A stretch of DNA of 64,000 nt from Limnephilus marmoratus (lineage: Eukaryota; Arthropoda; Insecta; Trichoptera; Limnephilidae). Below the pieces are notes generated by a model. That model was not told the origin of the DNA and did no database searches. It saw only the letters and a program-made list of their open reading frames with translations. The number at the start of each line of letters is the position of its first letter. Position 1 is the first letter of the stretch. Location of the stretch: assembly GCA_917880885.1 (NCBI GenBank), contig OU862910.1:23634710-23698709 (forward strand), read 5' to 3'. Below, piece after piece: positions 11,305-21,439 of this stretch. A program made the position numbers and the translations under genes.

Positions 11305-12978
11305 TCAGTGTTTAAGATTATCGTAAAATGAATGATAATCTCGATGCATATATAACTTTAAGGATTGTAATTGCTCAAACTTAGACATATCATTTTTTTT
11401 CTGTTGTGTACAATGGTTTTGGTTTTGTGTATAAATCTTGCTTCCTCCTTTGAGGCAGAAGTGTCCAGTTATCAATGTGTCGGAGTTTGTACATAACCTC
11501 ACCCTGTTTGTACAGCAGCCCTCTGATCTGGGTAACTGTAGGATCTCCAACTTTTTGCCTGGACGAATAGTGCAGTAATTACTGGGGAGTGTATCGTAAG
11601 CCTTAAAAAAACATTAATCAAGATACTTAATAACATAAGGTTTGGAAGGTCTAGCTTTCCTCATTCGGTCTACATAATCCGTTGGGGAGTATAATGGAGG
11701 AGTACAAAGCTTTTCCAATGTCGAGTGGACGCTATCCACCTTCATCATTTTGTGTCCTTTTTCTAATATGAGTTGCTCTATTTCTATATTCATATTCTTC
11801 GATATATCTGCCAGAGCACTGCTGAGGAATTTATTTTTGTTTTTGGTGAGCGCAGCCGTCCGATATCAAAGTAATTTTTTTGAATCCCTTTCTAATTTCT
11901 CCTTCTATAAAATCGATAATACAAGAAACAAAATCATTTGCTGAAACACCTCCATCGCCTTCATGCCAAAAGTACAGAAAAACATCTTTCGTGTTGTTTT
12001 TATAAATTTTAATGGTAAAGTCGTGTAACTGAAGTTTTGGCTTATAATATTGAGAGGATACGAAAAGTTTCGGACAAAGCTGTGTGCTCTGAAGGTCCAT
12101 TGTTACTACTAAATGTTGATCAGAGCACGATGCAATAGCCAGCTTCTTTGCATCTCTTGCCTCATTTTTCTTATTAATGTGAATTTGGTATTCTTCTTCA
12201 CTTAGATTTCCCTGTTTGTGGGACACGCATGTGTCGCATTGATCCTTGCGTGGTTTAAATATAGATATTTTGTTACTTTCTAAAATATCACGGAGTTTCT
12301 TTCTTTGGACGCAAGTTATGCCGTTTTCTGAACACCACAACTTGTAAATTTTATGCATTTCTGTTTTAGATTTAAAATAATCCTCCACGTATGTTCTTAA
12401 ACTAGTCGAGCGGCAATAATGACTCCAAACTTTAGGCAATAGGTCCAACCGTTTTTTAACGGAATCTGACCTCAAAGACTGAGGAACTCTGGTCTTTTGT
12501 TTCCCAGCTGTTTGAGTCTCATCTTCGTTATCAATCTGTGTTGATGATATCCATTGAGCAAACGTATCTTTCGTAATACATAATGTGGTGTTGAAAAACT
12601 CTCTGCAAACTCTAACTTTTTTACCAATAAGCTTGGGTAAGGAGCAGTCGACCCCGATTTCGCGCTTCAAATCACTTCTACCTTTTAATTGCTGTCGCCG
12701 TTGTCGCCTCTTGAGTACTCTTAGGATATTTACAAGTCCGAAAATATAGGCTTTCTCAGCTTCCCATGTTGACAAGCTCCAGAAATAATTAACACGTCTA
12801 AGCGAGCTTGTTCATTAACCAATCCGCATAGTAAAGATCTATTGGATAAATTCAAGCCATGATGATTGCATGGTGTTTCTTTTATTTTTCTTTGAGCCCT
12901 TTTAACGTAAATTGTACGTCCACTTACTCGTTTAATACCGCTATATTTTTTCCCCAGGATTCGTAAATTTTTATTCAA
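11305..12978 (-). pseudogene. Decayed transposase of the 4-kb element
   Basis: The N-terminal piece is 12978-12730 (GIKRVSGRTIYVKRAQRKI, then CNHHGLNLS). A frameshift near 12770 joins the 314-codon piece 12775-11831: KVRVCREFF, CDTCVSHKQ, VVTMDLQST, FLYFWHEGDG and ISDGCAHQ. The latter pieces carry aspartates suited to an RNase H-fold (DDE/D) catalytic core, which is inferred. One extra A in an A run near 11840 shifts the frame. The next frame holds KGHKMMKVDSVHST and PSKPYVIKYLD, then an in-frame stop (near 11608). Two more shifts precede the final segment ending DYHSFYDNL (stop near 11305). Similar proteins occur in transposons of many arthropods. This copy cannot make a full product. Confidence 0.75.
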
Positions 12979-13025
12979 TTTTCATTTGTCCTTTATGTTC
13001 GGTACATAAAGGACAAATGAAAATT
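12977..13025. repeat. Perfect 22-bp hairpin at the transposase 5' end
   Basis: Arms 12977-12998 and 13004-13025 are exact reverse complements around TCGGT. One arm includes CATTTGTCCTTTATG. The transposase reading frame starts inside it (ATG at 12978 on the minus strand). Perfect pairing implies recent origin. Confidence 0.85.
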
Positions 13026-13758
13026 AGTCAACAGATCGTCTTCAGAATTAGAGTTAGCATCAGAGCATTCGGATTGTCCCGTTCGTGATTCAAAATAAAC
13101 CTATGATTATTTATGCCCAGTTGATCCTCATCACATTTTTCGTTAGAATTTGAACGTGCAACTCATTCAAATAGTCCCGTTTCAAGGTTGAGTGTGCTGT
13201 CAGTATCATTTTTCATGGTCAAGATTACAACTGGGGATACATTCCCCACATCTTTCTCCAAAACTGTTTCAGAAATGTCCAAATGTATAAATTATTGTGC
13301 GCTGAGTGCACGTGCACTGTAATGTAATTTCACACTGTTTTAAGAGCTTAAATATTATTTTTTGATGAACGTAAATAATCCGCTGGCACGTGCACCAAGA
13401 CTGAATATCATAACAAGACTGCCCAACTGTCCACTGTCCAGTCACGTGACTTGTAATATGTGCATTCTGAACCAAGATGTGCAAAATCCAGTGCAAAATC
13501 CGCCATGTGTCATTAACTGGCGCAATATTAAGTGTTTTACTTTAGTTCAAAATGCGATATGTGAAGGAATCTTCATAGAGTATTTTGAAAGCCATTTTTT
13601 AAGCGAAAATACATAGCTGATTTTGCAGTTTTCTAAACTAGCTATAATATTAGAAAACGTGTTTTACAGGCCTATCCGCCATGTCTCGTTCTATCACAAA
13701 GCGAAAAAAAACGATTTTGCAAAAAAAACGTTTGTCGGATTTTGCAGGCGCAACGACG

Positions 13759-13762
13759 AAAT
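13759..13762. repeat. Target duplication AAAT, right
   Basis: Right-hand partner of 9775-9778. Confidence 0.6.
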
Positions 13763-13964
13763 AAAAAAAAACCTAAGGACATATATTTTTTAATTTTATC
13801 TATTGTTGAAAATGGTATGAACTAATGATATAATGAATGATAACATTTTGTCTGATCTCTTAACACTTTGTTGTTAATTCATATATTTTTATCACTTATT
13901 ATTTTCTCTGTTTATCATTTTATTTTTAAATTTTATTATTTTGCTTTTACTTAACTGTTTTGCA

Positions 13965-14108
13965 TGACCGATATTTGCGTGTGTTATTTTTATTAAATTG
14001 TGAAATTATTAACCCCGATACAGGCGAACCCTAGTGGGGTTAATAATTACATGCTAAAAATATATATATATAAATTGTGAAGAAGCAATAAATAAATAAA
14101 TAAATAAA
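13965..14108 (+). repeat. LINE-like 3' tail
   Basis: A stem of TTAACCCC (14010-14017) with GGGGTTAA, a TATATATATA run and a terminal (AATA)n tract at 14087-14108 resemble a retroelement 3' end. No reverse transcriptase sequence is attached. Confidence 0.5.
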
Positions 14109-14123
14109 ATAAAATATTTATAG

Positions 14124-14225
14124 TACTCAAAACAGACATCGTCCAGTGAGGCGGGTAACTAACTTCCTTGCTTGTTTAAGATTATTTTATCTCACTGAAA
14201 ACCTGGATTACCGGAAAATAAAATA
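14124..14225 (+). repeat. Dispersed repeat, CAGACATCGTCCAGTGAGGC unit (copy 1)
   Basis: ACAGACATCGTCCAGTGAGG, CTTGTTT and a CCGG-containing end (GGATTACCGGAAAATAAA) recur at 22440-22535, where the end reads CGCCCGGTTGCCGG. Probably a retroelement 3' end; class unknown. Confidence 0.6.
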
Positions 14226-14295
14226 ATATTAAAAAAATAGCGTCAAATATCATTTTCAACTAATTATTAATAACATTAAATTCACACCAGGAGGT

Positions 14296-14400
14296 TATCT
14301 TAGGGGATGCTAGGTGGAGGGTCTTTTTAAGGAAAGGAAGGAGAGGAAGTTCTGGAAAGATAAAAGGTATGAGGGGGGGGGTCAGCTTAGCAGTGACGGA
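14296..14400 (-). repeat. SINE-like family B, fragment
   Basis: GGAGGGTCTTTTTAAGGAAA, GGAGAGGAAGTTCTGG, AAAAGGTATGAG and GGGTCAGC match the 3' half of family B read on the minus strand (compare 52030-52130). The tail hairpin is mostly lost. Confidence 0.65.
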
Positions 14401-14476
14401 TGTATGAATACATCTATGGGGGTTTGATGATGGGTGTTTTGTGGCAAATCAAATAAACATTTGATACAGTACTTAA

Positions 14477-14921
14477 GGCCCCGAAACCGCGCACAAAAAG
14501 AAGATGGAGAGATATGAAATTACGAATGTTAGAGGGGCGCGCTAGTATTTAAAGCGAAAAAATTGATGCGAAAATTGTGAAAATGTTTAATAAAACACGA
14601 CTCGTTTAAAATAGAGCAAAAATCTCATGGGGGTTGTCTTAAACAGCATTTAAAGAAACAGTGTCAATTTTTTCACACATAAAACTTGTTTTTACAAGTT
14701 ATTTTTAACTGAAACAAAAGTGTTTATAATAATTTTTGGAGCATACTTAGCGATTTTTTTCTATCGAGGGAATTTTATATAATTTGCGTTTCGGTGCGAC
14801 GAATTTCTAGATATTATCTTCAAAAATAACATGTATGTTTTTAAGAGCTTAAAAACTTCAAATGTTTAAAGGAGGTTTGCAAGAAATCAGTAGAAATTCG
14901 GGTAGCGGCGTCTTAAAAGTT
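14477..14921 (+). repeat. Repeat family C, longest copy
   Basis: It opens with AAAAAGAAGATGGAGAGATA, followed by CGAATGTTAGA, ACACGACTCGTTTAAAATAG, GGAGCATACTTAGCGATT and TTTGCGTTTCGGTGCGACG, and ends with AAATTCGGGTAGCGGCG. Other copies are at 21285, 44603 (plus) and 58175-59308 (minus, split). No coding frame, no A/B boxes and no inverted ends were seen. The class is unknown. Confidence 0.75.
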
Positions 14922-15119
14922 TATCGAACGATTTACTATTATGCCACAACATAATTACATATTTTATATAAATAATTCGTTCAAGAAAGTGGGGAGCGAA
15001 CAAGAAGCGATTTTATAATGCAGTTAATTATTCGGCAGTCTAGAACAGAAGAGTTTGATTAATTTTTGCCGCGCCGCAAGAAGTGACTCGTGAGAATTTG
15101 GGGATTCCTATTGGCATCT

Positions 15120-15470
15120 GAGGAACCGATAGGAATGCTGCGCGGATGAAAATCGCTAGCTTGTTCATCTTCCACACATCCCTCCAATTGCGGTGTAAGG
15201 CGATGGGTTGAGAGAGAGCAGCTGGAGTGGTCAAAGATTAAACCGACCACTCCCGATCCGGCCCGCCACACAGCTAGTGAGCAGGCGCATCCGCCGCCAA
15301 GACCTGAACAAACCTCAACCGACGAACCCGGGCACGCCAAGTCGCCAAACGTAGCTAACCACTCTAATGACTTATGGTGGAAGTGTTGGTTATCCTATAA
15401 ATGGTTCCTGGGGCAGTGGTAGGTATCCATACCCGCCTATCAAATTGAATTTGAACATGTTTGCATGGTC
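15120..15470 (-). repeat. SINE-like family B, long variant without tail
   Basis: Read on the minus strand it carries the family head (GGCGGGTATGGATACC), CTATAGGATAACCAACAC, the TAGCTACGTTTGGCGACTT block, GGTGCC-type CCGGGTTCGTCGG, and then a central segment also seen at 46915 and 18440 (GCGGTGTAAGGCGATGGGTT on plus). The shared 3' hairpin is absent. Short frames at 15040-15340 run through it and are not genes. Confidence 0.65.
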
Positions 15471-15486
15471 CATTATACGGCATGTC

Positions 15487-15494
15487 CCTAAGGG
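15487..15494. repeat. hAT target duplication, left (CCTAAGGG)
   Basis: Eight bases matched by CCTTAGGG at 16570-16577 with one difference. Confidence 0.75.
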
Positions 15495-16569
15495 CAGAGG
15501 TCGGCAAAGTGCGGCTCTGGCACAAATGTCCACGGACCAAAAATTTTAGTTCGTGAAAACCGTTACGTCACATCCAAATCTGCTTAATCATAAACTTCAA
15601 GGGAAAGGAAACACAATTTTTGATGTTAGAAGGAGTCATTTCATTCGAAAATATCCCTTTTTGCTCAAGATTTTGAAACAGAGAAACATTTCCAAATCTA
15701 CTGGAGTATCACCAAGTAAATAATTCCTCAATTGACGAATACTATTTCAAAACAACCATTTTAAATATTAGGGAAGCATTTTTCAGTAGGTTTCAGGAAT
15801 TTAAAAACAGCAGAGCCACCTTAGCATTGGTCAAACACCCTCTTCATGATGCGATAACAGATTTGAAATTTTCTCCTTTTAACATTGACATTGGCAACTT
15901 TGAAATAAAATTACTGGATTTACAAAACAAGGAAATATGGAGTTCTAAATTTGAACACCTTTGTGTTGATTTGGAAATATTGCTCACAAATGTGAGCTAA
16001 GTTCACAATACAAGTGGTCTGCTTTGAAAGTCCTGAAGAAAGAAAACATGATCAACTTCAACGCCTGGAATAGTATTCTGACTCTTATGAGCAGCTAAAC
16101 AACTCACGATTGCTGTTCTTTACCTTTCTACATATTCATGCGAATATATTCGTTCTTCATATTCATGCGAACAATATTTTTCAAGCATGAACTTTATCAA
16201 AAGTAAACTGAGATAAAGTCTTATTGATGAGAACCTGGAATCGTGCTTAAAATTAAGAATAACAACGTGCAAACCTGACTTATTCAAATTCTGCAAGGAG
16301 ATGCAAGGACATTGTTCGCATTAAGTGTTTGTCAGTCATTGTCATGATTTAAATTTATGGATTCCCTAATTACATATTGTATTTTATCAATGAATAAAAT
16401 CTTTATGTACGAATATGAAATCAAATTTATTCAGCGTACCCGTAATTTTACGAAGTGCTAAGATTATAATAAATGTTTGCTAAATCAAGAAACAGATTTG
16501 GCTCTTTTTTTGTACCTTTGCAATGTACATAATATTTGGCTCTTTTGCTAATAAGTTTACCGACCCCTG
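15495..16569 (+). mobile_element. hAT element, internally deleted
   Basis: The left end CAGAGGTCGGCAAA and the inverse of the right end CAGGGGTCGGTAAA form the short inverted repeats of a hAT element, flanked by an 8-bp duplication with one mismatch. The 1,075-bp length and the partial transposase show that it lost its N-terminal and central coding parts. Confidence 0.85.
15571..16324 (+). pseudogene. hAT transposase remnant (GTF2IRD2/ZBED-like)
   Basis: Translation across three or more frames gives LNHKLQGKGNTIFDV, then REAFFSRFQEFKNSRATLAL, then FEIKLLDLQNKE, and finally CEQYFSSMNFIKSKLR with ENLESCLKLRITTCKPD. The last part is the hAT C-terminal dimerisation region, and the order matches proteins of the GTF2IRD2/ZBED type of domesticated and mobile hATs. 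The BED finger and the first catalytic aspartates are missing. In-frame stops (for example after YWSITK and within KSKLR-stop-SLIDEN) make it dead. Confidence 0.8.
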
Positions 16570-16577
16570 CCTTAGGG
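16570..16577. repeat. hAT target duplication, right (CCTTAGGG)
   Basis: Partner of 15487-15494. Confidence 0.75.
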
Positions 16578-17914
16578 TATTGTGAAAACCGAACCATTTT
16601 TAAACGGTTTTCATTGAATCAGGATCTGTAATACCTACTTACAATTTTCAGCATGGACGTACAAATTTTATATCTGAATACAAAGGTATCTCAGATAATT
16701 TGTCGAATTGATTCAACAAAATCCGGATAATTCGATTGTGTCGATTCCGATATCGTGAAAACTAACAAAAGCTTAATCAGAGATTGATTTAGCAGGTTGA
16801 ACGAATCGCACAGTTTTGTTGAGTAGTTCGTGCGAGGCTTTTAGGGGCTAATTGCAACGTGCCGTTTGCCACCCATTTCATTGAATGTATTGTAGCATGA
16901 TTGGTAGGTGTGTAATGTAATATGATAGTGTAATTTATAAAGCGAGACAGTAAGAGTTAATATGTGTCAATCACTGTGCTCATTGTGTATCTAAAATTTC
17001 GATGTAGGTAGCTGCAATATTATATCAAAATTATCGCGCGGTACGGCGAAAACAAATAAATATTGCGATTAACTTTTTCCTTAATATCAACAATAACGAG
17101 ATGTGGTAATACGGTAATAATACTATAATGTGGGGAACCTGACTTCAAGTCGTCGATGATACTTACTTAACTCCAAGGGAAGGATTTTGTGTTCGGTGAA
17201 GCAATAAAAGAGTTCTCCACATTTTATAATTTATTTAGTCTTTGCCAGACACATTTACACTTTTAGAGATCGCGGGTAGAAATGGAAATGTGATTCTTAA
17301 TTAATAATTTAGCCACGTGTTCTCGAGACGGGTCCGGTAACTGGAATGACGTGGGTCGCTTCTGTAGGAGCGGTCGTCGGAGGAATTACATTGGTCACGT
17401 GACCAAGACACGGTTTAACTGTAGTTTTAAAGGAATAATCGGTACTTAATCGCATTTCCATAATAATTTTGAGATACTTTGATACGGGACTTGAGATACA
17501 TAAGATAACATAAAGGAAAAAAATATAAACATAGTTTACCTTTTTACCACCAGAACATTCACCTTTACTCGTACGGTATCTCAATACATATCAAAAATAT
17601 TGAAAATATCCAAATCAATATTTATAAAACACCTATCGTATCGCTTTATTGATCATCGGTTTGACCCTACCTCTAAAAATGCAGACAAATCTCTGATGCT
17701 TTATTCTTTTACAGAAATGTGAACTATCTTGTTGATTTATTAACTGTTAGAAAAGATTGCATTTTGTTGTCTCGAACACAATTTAGAAAACTACACTGTA
17801 AATCCAAATAAGCCCAAAACTCTCTAACCGGACGTATCTTTAAAAATCACAATGCCTTAAAAGATGGAGACTTTCTCAACTGAATCATATAAAACGTAAA
17901 AATCATATAAACCA
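16578..17914. other. No gene seen; a short TGTGG...CCACA unit inside
   Basis: Mostly AT-rich. At 17129-17222 a 94-base unit begins TGTGGGGAAC and ends GTTCTCCACA with AATAAA near its end, like a tiny LTR, but no duplication flanks it. A more GC-rich, CpG-containing patch at 17320-17410 includes a minus frame (17584-17309) that I cannot identify. Confidence 0.4.
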
Positions 17915-18283
17915 AGTCCCTGGCGATGTCCGGGCTACACACGGAGTTTTCGAAATCAAATGTAGACAGTGACCTTTCTCTTGTTTTGAAGGTCACATGT
18001 GCAAAATTTCATCAACCTCGGCATAAACCTGTAGATTGCATAAAAATCAAATCCACACCGCCCGCTCGCCAGCCGCTCGTCCACCACATACAGACATTCT
18101 CCTATATATATTATATATTTCAACCAATTTACATAAAACCTTGACAAATTATTTATCTCAACCTTTCTCATGAACCTCTCCATCTATTGGTGAAAACCGC
18201 ATGAAAATCCGTTCGGTAGTTTTTGAGTTTATCGCTAACAGACAGACGCGGCGGAGGACTTTAATTTATAATATGTCGAGAAG
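17915..18283 (+). repeat. Repeat family D-like unit
   Basis: GCAAAATTTCATCAACCTCG, TGAAAACCGCATGAAAATCC, GTTCGGTAGTTTTTGAG and ACAGACAGACGCGGCGG are the closing motifs of the insect dispersed-repeat class to which D belongs. Short frames on both strands here are incidental. Confidence 0.6.
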
Positions 18284-18324
18284 CAACCCACCAAATTGAT
18301 AACTTAATACTTTTACTTTTGTGG

Positions 18325-18500
18325 GGGTCTTTTTAGGAATGAATGAAAGGAAGCTCTGTGAAGGAAAAAGGTACGAGAGATTGGAAGGAATCCGGGGGTC
18401 AGCGTGTCCAGGAGTGACGGACGTATAAATCTATCCCTCCCACTGCGGTGCAAGACGATGTTTCGAGAGAGTCCTGATGGAATGGTCAGGGAGGTACTAC
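18325..18500 (-). repeat. SINE-like family B, fragment
   Basis: GGGTCTTTTTAGGAATG, GAAAAAGGTACGAG, CCGGGGGTCAGC and GCGGTGCAAGACGATG match the middle of the long B variant on the minus strand. Confidence 0.6.
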
Positions 18501-18551
18501 AATATTGAAAAGTTCAGTCAAAGTTAACCACCTAGACAAAGTTAGACATCT

Positions 18552-18748
18552 AGTTCATGTGGTGACCGGCCAACTCAGAATGAAACCTCAGAAAGGTCAT
18601 TAAGAGTGATGTTAAAAAAATATAAAAAATGGGTTATAATAAGTTAGGTTAGGGTTACCGGCTATTTTAAAATTATTTTTTCACTGCTTTTAATGACTAA
18701 TCTGATTGGTTTCATGCTGAGTTGGCACGGAAACAGTTCATGGGAGGC
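18552..18748. mobile_element. Foldback MITE E, copy 1
   Basis: The left arm (GTTCATG...GGCCAACTCAGAATGAAACC, GGTCATTAA) is matched in inverse by the right arm (CTTTTAATGACTAATC, GGTTTCATGCTGAGTTGG, ...CAGTTCATG), leaving about 80 bases between the arms. A second copy is at 40142-40348. Confidence 0.75.
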
Positions 18749-19560
18749 TTGAATGATAATAATAATTGCAACAGATTTTAAAAACCGGAAACGGAACGAA
18801 AAAACAAATTTACAGATAGCCGAAATGCCATACGGTTGAGTTAAAACAGATCTTTGCTACGCTCAGTCAATGATTTTGTGTTACCTGTGATGATAACTAA
18901 ATTTATAGCTTAATTTTGTTTGCATTAGGCAGGCTACGCAATAAAAAACAATAGGTACCTTTTATCAAAAATTTACAAGCACACTTGAAAAGTATTTTAC
19001 ATTAAAATATATTGTTTTAAATACCAAAATCAATCACGTGTTTCGTGTAATTACTTTCATCAAACTGTAGACTATTTGGTAGCATTTAATTATTGATCGA
19101 GTTTCTAAGGATTAATAATAACAGTTTCTGTTTATATTCCCAGCTACCTGTTTAAATTATCAGGTCTTTAGGGTAGTATCGGGAGAGCCCCGTCCGTTCC
19201 TCAGCAGGTAAGCTACGCAATTAATTTATTGTAGACGGAATAGCAAAACGCGTAATTTAAGCTAAAATTCATCCCTTCCTCATTAACTAAACAACACCGT
19301 AGTTTTCGCTTTCATCGTTGTGAAATCAACGTTTGATATAATATTGTTGTGTGGATAAAATTATGCTACATTATTAAATAAAACTCAGAATTTATAATGA
19401 TTATCTTCACACAAGATGTTGTAATTTCACAGAATCAGTTACTAGTTAGTTGGTAAGACAAAGGTATTTGTACAAATAGGAATCATAAAGTGTAAAACCA
19501 ATTAGAGTATTTTTTTATGATCATTTCTTTCGTCAAGGAGGAAGTAAGTTTTTTTAAATT
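18749..19560. other. No gene seen
   Basis: AT-rich. No frame of interest or repeat recognised. Confidence 0.4.
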
Positions 19561-19673
19561 TTTTTATTTTTATTTATTAATTTATTTATATAAACAATGC
19601 ATTACAAAATGATACTTTGTCTGTCCAACTGGGAAGGATACCCGTTTCAGGACAGCTAAATTGTGTATTTAGT

Positions 19674-19892
19674 TCATAATATTCCTGACAAAGGAATGGT
19701 TTCGTTCAAGAGATCACAGGAATGAGCATCTGTCAAGACAACTTTTAATAATTCTATTCTGAACGATTGGATGCTTTCTTTATGTCTTCTTTCTTTATTC
19801 TTAAGAATCGCAAAGATGTGATTTTTTTCAAGGTTATTTTGGAGAACATTAATAATGGCATTCAGAGTGAATGAGTGGTTTCTATAGTGAGA
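19674..19892 (-). CDS. Unidentified open stretch, about 71 codons
   Basis: A minus frame between two stops reads HSFTLNAIINVLQNNLEKN, then KNKERRHKESIQSF, ending ETIPLSGIL. It is lysine- and leucine-rich, looks helical and is not low in complexity. It has no ATG near its start and no visible splice acceptor. Downstream on the minus strand AATAAATTAATAAATAAA (around 19570-19590) could act as poly(A) signals, so a terminal exon or a transposon scrap are both possible. I do not recognise the family. Confidence 0.2.
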   Translation of the reverse strand, partial: SHYRNHSFTLNAIINVLQNNLEKNHIFAILKNKERRHKESIQSFRIELLKVVLTDAHSCDLLNETIPLSGIL

Positions 19893-20109
19893 TTACAAAT
19901 AGGAGATTCTTTCCAGGCCATTTTAGAGAACATTTACAATTGTATAAATAGAACATACACATTCATAAACCAATGTATGACATATGAATTCCCAATGTAT
20001 TTATGACTTTTTAATTTTAATAAAGTACTATAATTTTTAGAAAGTACTATAATTTTAGTTGTAGAAATTACACATTAAAGCCAAATATACGACATTTTTT
20101 TCAAGCTCG

Positions 20110-20270
20110 TTTTGGAGAATATTAATTTATTTTGTTGTTTATTTATTTTACGCCCCGATGGCTTTTACATAAATAATGATGACGCAGGAAACATGCAGGT
20201 TTTATAGGAATTGGAAAGTGTACTTCTAGTTCTGGGCGCAGAAATGAATATTCTAAGGGTATGTTTAATG
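20110..20270 (-). repeat. LINE 3' tail (AAAGCC...GGGGCGTAAAATAAATAAA)
   Basis: On the minus strand TGTAAAAGCCATCGGGGCGT precedes an AAATAAATAAA tract. This is the same ending as the LINE at 21440-21838 (AAAGCCCTTTGGGCGTCAAA). Confidence 0.6.
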
Positions 20271-20355
20271 CTGTACGCTCATGATGCGTTTCGAAGAGAA
20301 TGAAATATTAACCATCTCTCGTGTGATTGAGGTATCTATTCAAAATTATTTAATT

Positions 20356-20455
20356 ATGAATGTAAGTAAGCCCAAAGTCATAGCGTATGAAATGGAGAGT
20401 ACGAAAACTCTATACAATGTGTACAATACCCGTATGGTTGAGGAATACTTGAATA
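20356..20455 (+). pseudogene. RTE-like LINE scrap
   Basis: The stretch encodes MNVSKPKVIAYEMESTKTLY, clearly related to MNVSKSKVMVFERESTKTVC in the LINE at 47258-49170. It stops after about 35 codons. Confidence 0.7.
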
Positions 20456-20549
20456 CTTGAAGCAATTATAAGTTATTTAATATACAGCACAGCGTCACAG
20501 CACGAACCCGAATGATTTTAACCAGTGAGCATATTAGAGTAAAAAGTAT

Positions 20550-20783
20550 AGATGTCATTTTGCTGTCCTATGATTTTTTTTCAATTAAAACAATAAAAAT
20601 ATTTTTCCATCAAATTTCGCAACTGAGTAGTCAGATATAGCAGCACGGTAACACACGAGACGGCGCGAGTATCACGTGATCGTGACATGTAGGAGTGTTG
20701 TGATGAGTGGCGACGGCGACGTCTGAAAATATGTTTTTGTTTATAATAGGAAAAAAATCATCGGACAGCAAAATGACATCTAC
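20550..20783. mobile_element. MITE F1
   Basis: TAGATGTCATTTTGCTGTCC (from 20549) followed by TATGATTTTTTT is matched in inverse by 20749-20783 (AAAAAAATCATCGGACAGCA, AAATGACATCTA). The interior has GATCACGTGATAC-like and GATGAGTGGCGACG blocks shared with F2. Confidence 0.8.
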
Positions 20784-20828
20784 TTATTGTATTCCAAATA
20801 ATCTGGAAAATCCTTCGGTATTTTTGTA

Positions 20829-21172
20829 CAGGGTGTATAAGCGCGTACCGGAAGGAATTTAATTAGCGATTCCTTAGCGTACTTGGAGAAAAAAATTTAC
20901 TTTTAATTTTTTAAAAATTTCAAAAACAAAAACAAACCTTGTGCAATTGCTTGATACGCACTCTATCACGTTCCAGTAGCGCCGTAGAGACGAAGACAGG
21001 TCCTGCATCACGTGATCCGTTGCGATGATGTGATCAGTGGCGACGTGTAGTAGAATTTTATTTTTAATTTTAAAAAATTCGCAAAAAAATTATGTTTACA
21101 TTATTTTTTCTCCCGAATAAATACATGAATCGCTGGTTAATGTCTTTTACGCGCTGATGTACCCCGTATATG
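20829..21172. mobile_element. MITE F2
   Basis: The left end TACAGGGTGTATAAGCGCGT and the right end (inverse TATACGGGGTACATCAGCGC) form imperfect inverted repeats. The interior GCATCACGTGATC...ATGTGATCAGTGGCGACG is related to F1, although the termini are not. Confidence 0.7.
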
Positions 21173-21284
21173 CTTTAGTGATAATAATATTGTCAAATTA
21201 ACCTGTTAACAAACTATTTTGGCCGTTTTGCAGGTTTCATAACGAAGAATTTATTTTTGATAAGTTTTTAAGGCTTCATGGTAA

Positions 21285-21435
21285 GCGTTCAAAAAGAAGC
21301 AGAAGGTGGTATCAAAAATAATTTTGGTAGTGCAAGGAAATGGAGATACACACATAAATACGAATGTTAGAGAGAGAGCACGCTAAAATAAAATAAACGA
21401 TTAAGCTAAAATGATTAAGCGAAAATTGAGAAAAA
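21285..21435 (+). repeat. Repeat family C, 5' part
   Basis: CAAAAAGAAGCAGAAGG, ACGAATGTTAGAGAGAG and GCACGCTAAA, then AAGCGAAAATTGAGAAAA, match the first 130 bases of the copy at 14477. Confidence 0.65.
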
Positions 21436-21439
21436 TAAT

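Larger units (their letters stand above)
9779..13758 (-). mobile_element. 4-kb DNA transposon, possibly Sola-like, with ends and target duplication
   Basis: The left end CGTCGCTGTGCTTGCAAAAT (9779 onward) is matched in inverse by the right end finishing at 13758 (inverse CGTCGTTGCGCCTGCAAAAT). Both are flanked by AAAT. Subterminal repeats of AAAATCCGC followed by TATGT or its variants recur near both ends (9795, 10013, 10041, 13495, 13675), as transposase-binding sites often do. A decayed transposase lies on the minus strand, and four tandem repeats separate its 3' end from the left terminus. The 4-bp duplication and the type of protein resemble the Sola superfamily; the assignment is tentative. 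Confidence 0.8.

Noticed and set aside
17129..17222. Tiny LTR (TGTGGGGAAC...GTTCTCCACA with AATAAA)
   Set aside because: No matching 4-6 bp flanks, no primer-binding site or polypurine tract, and no second copy in the window.
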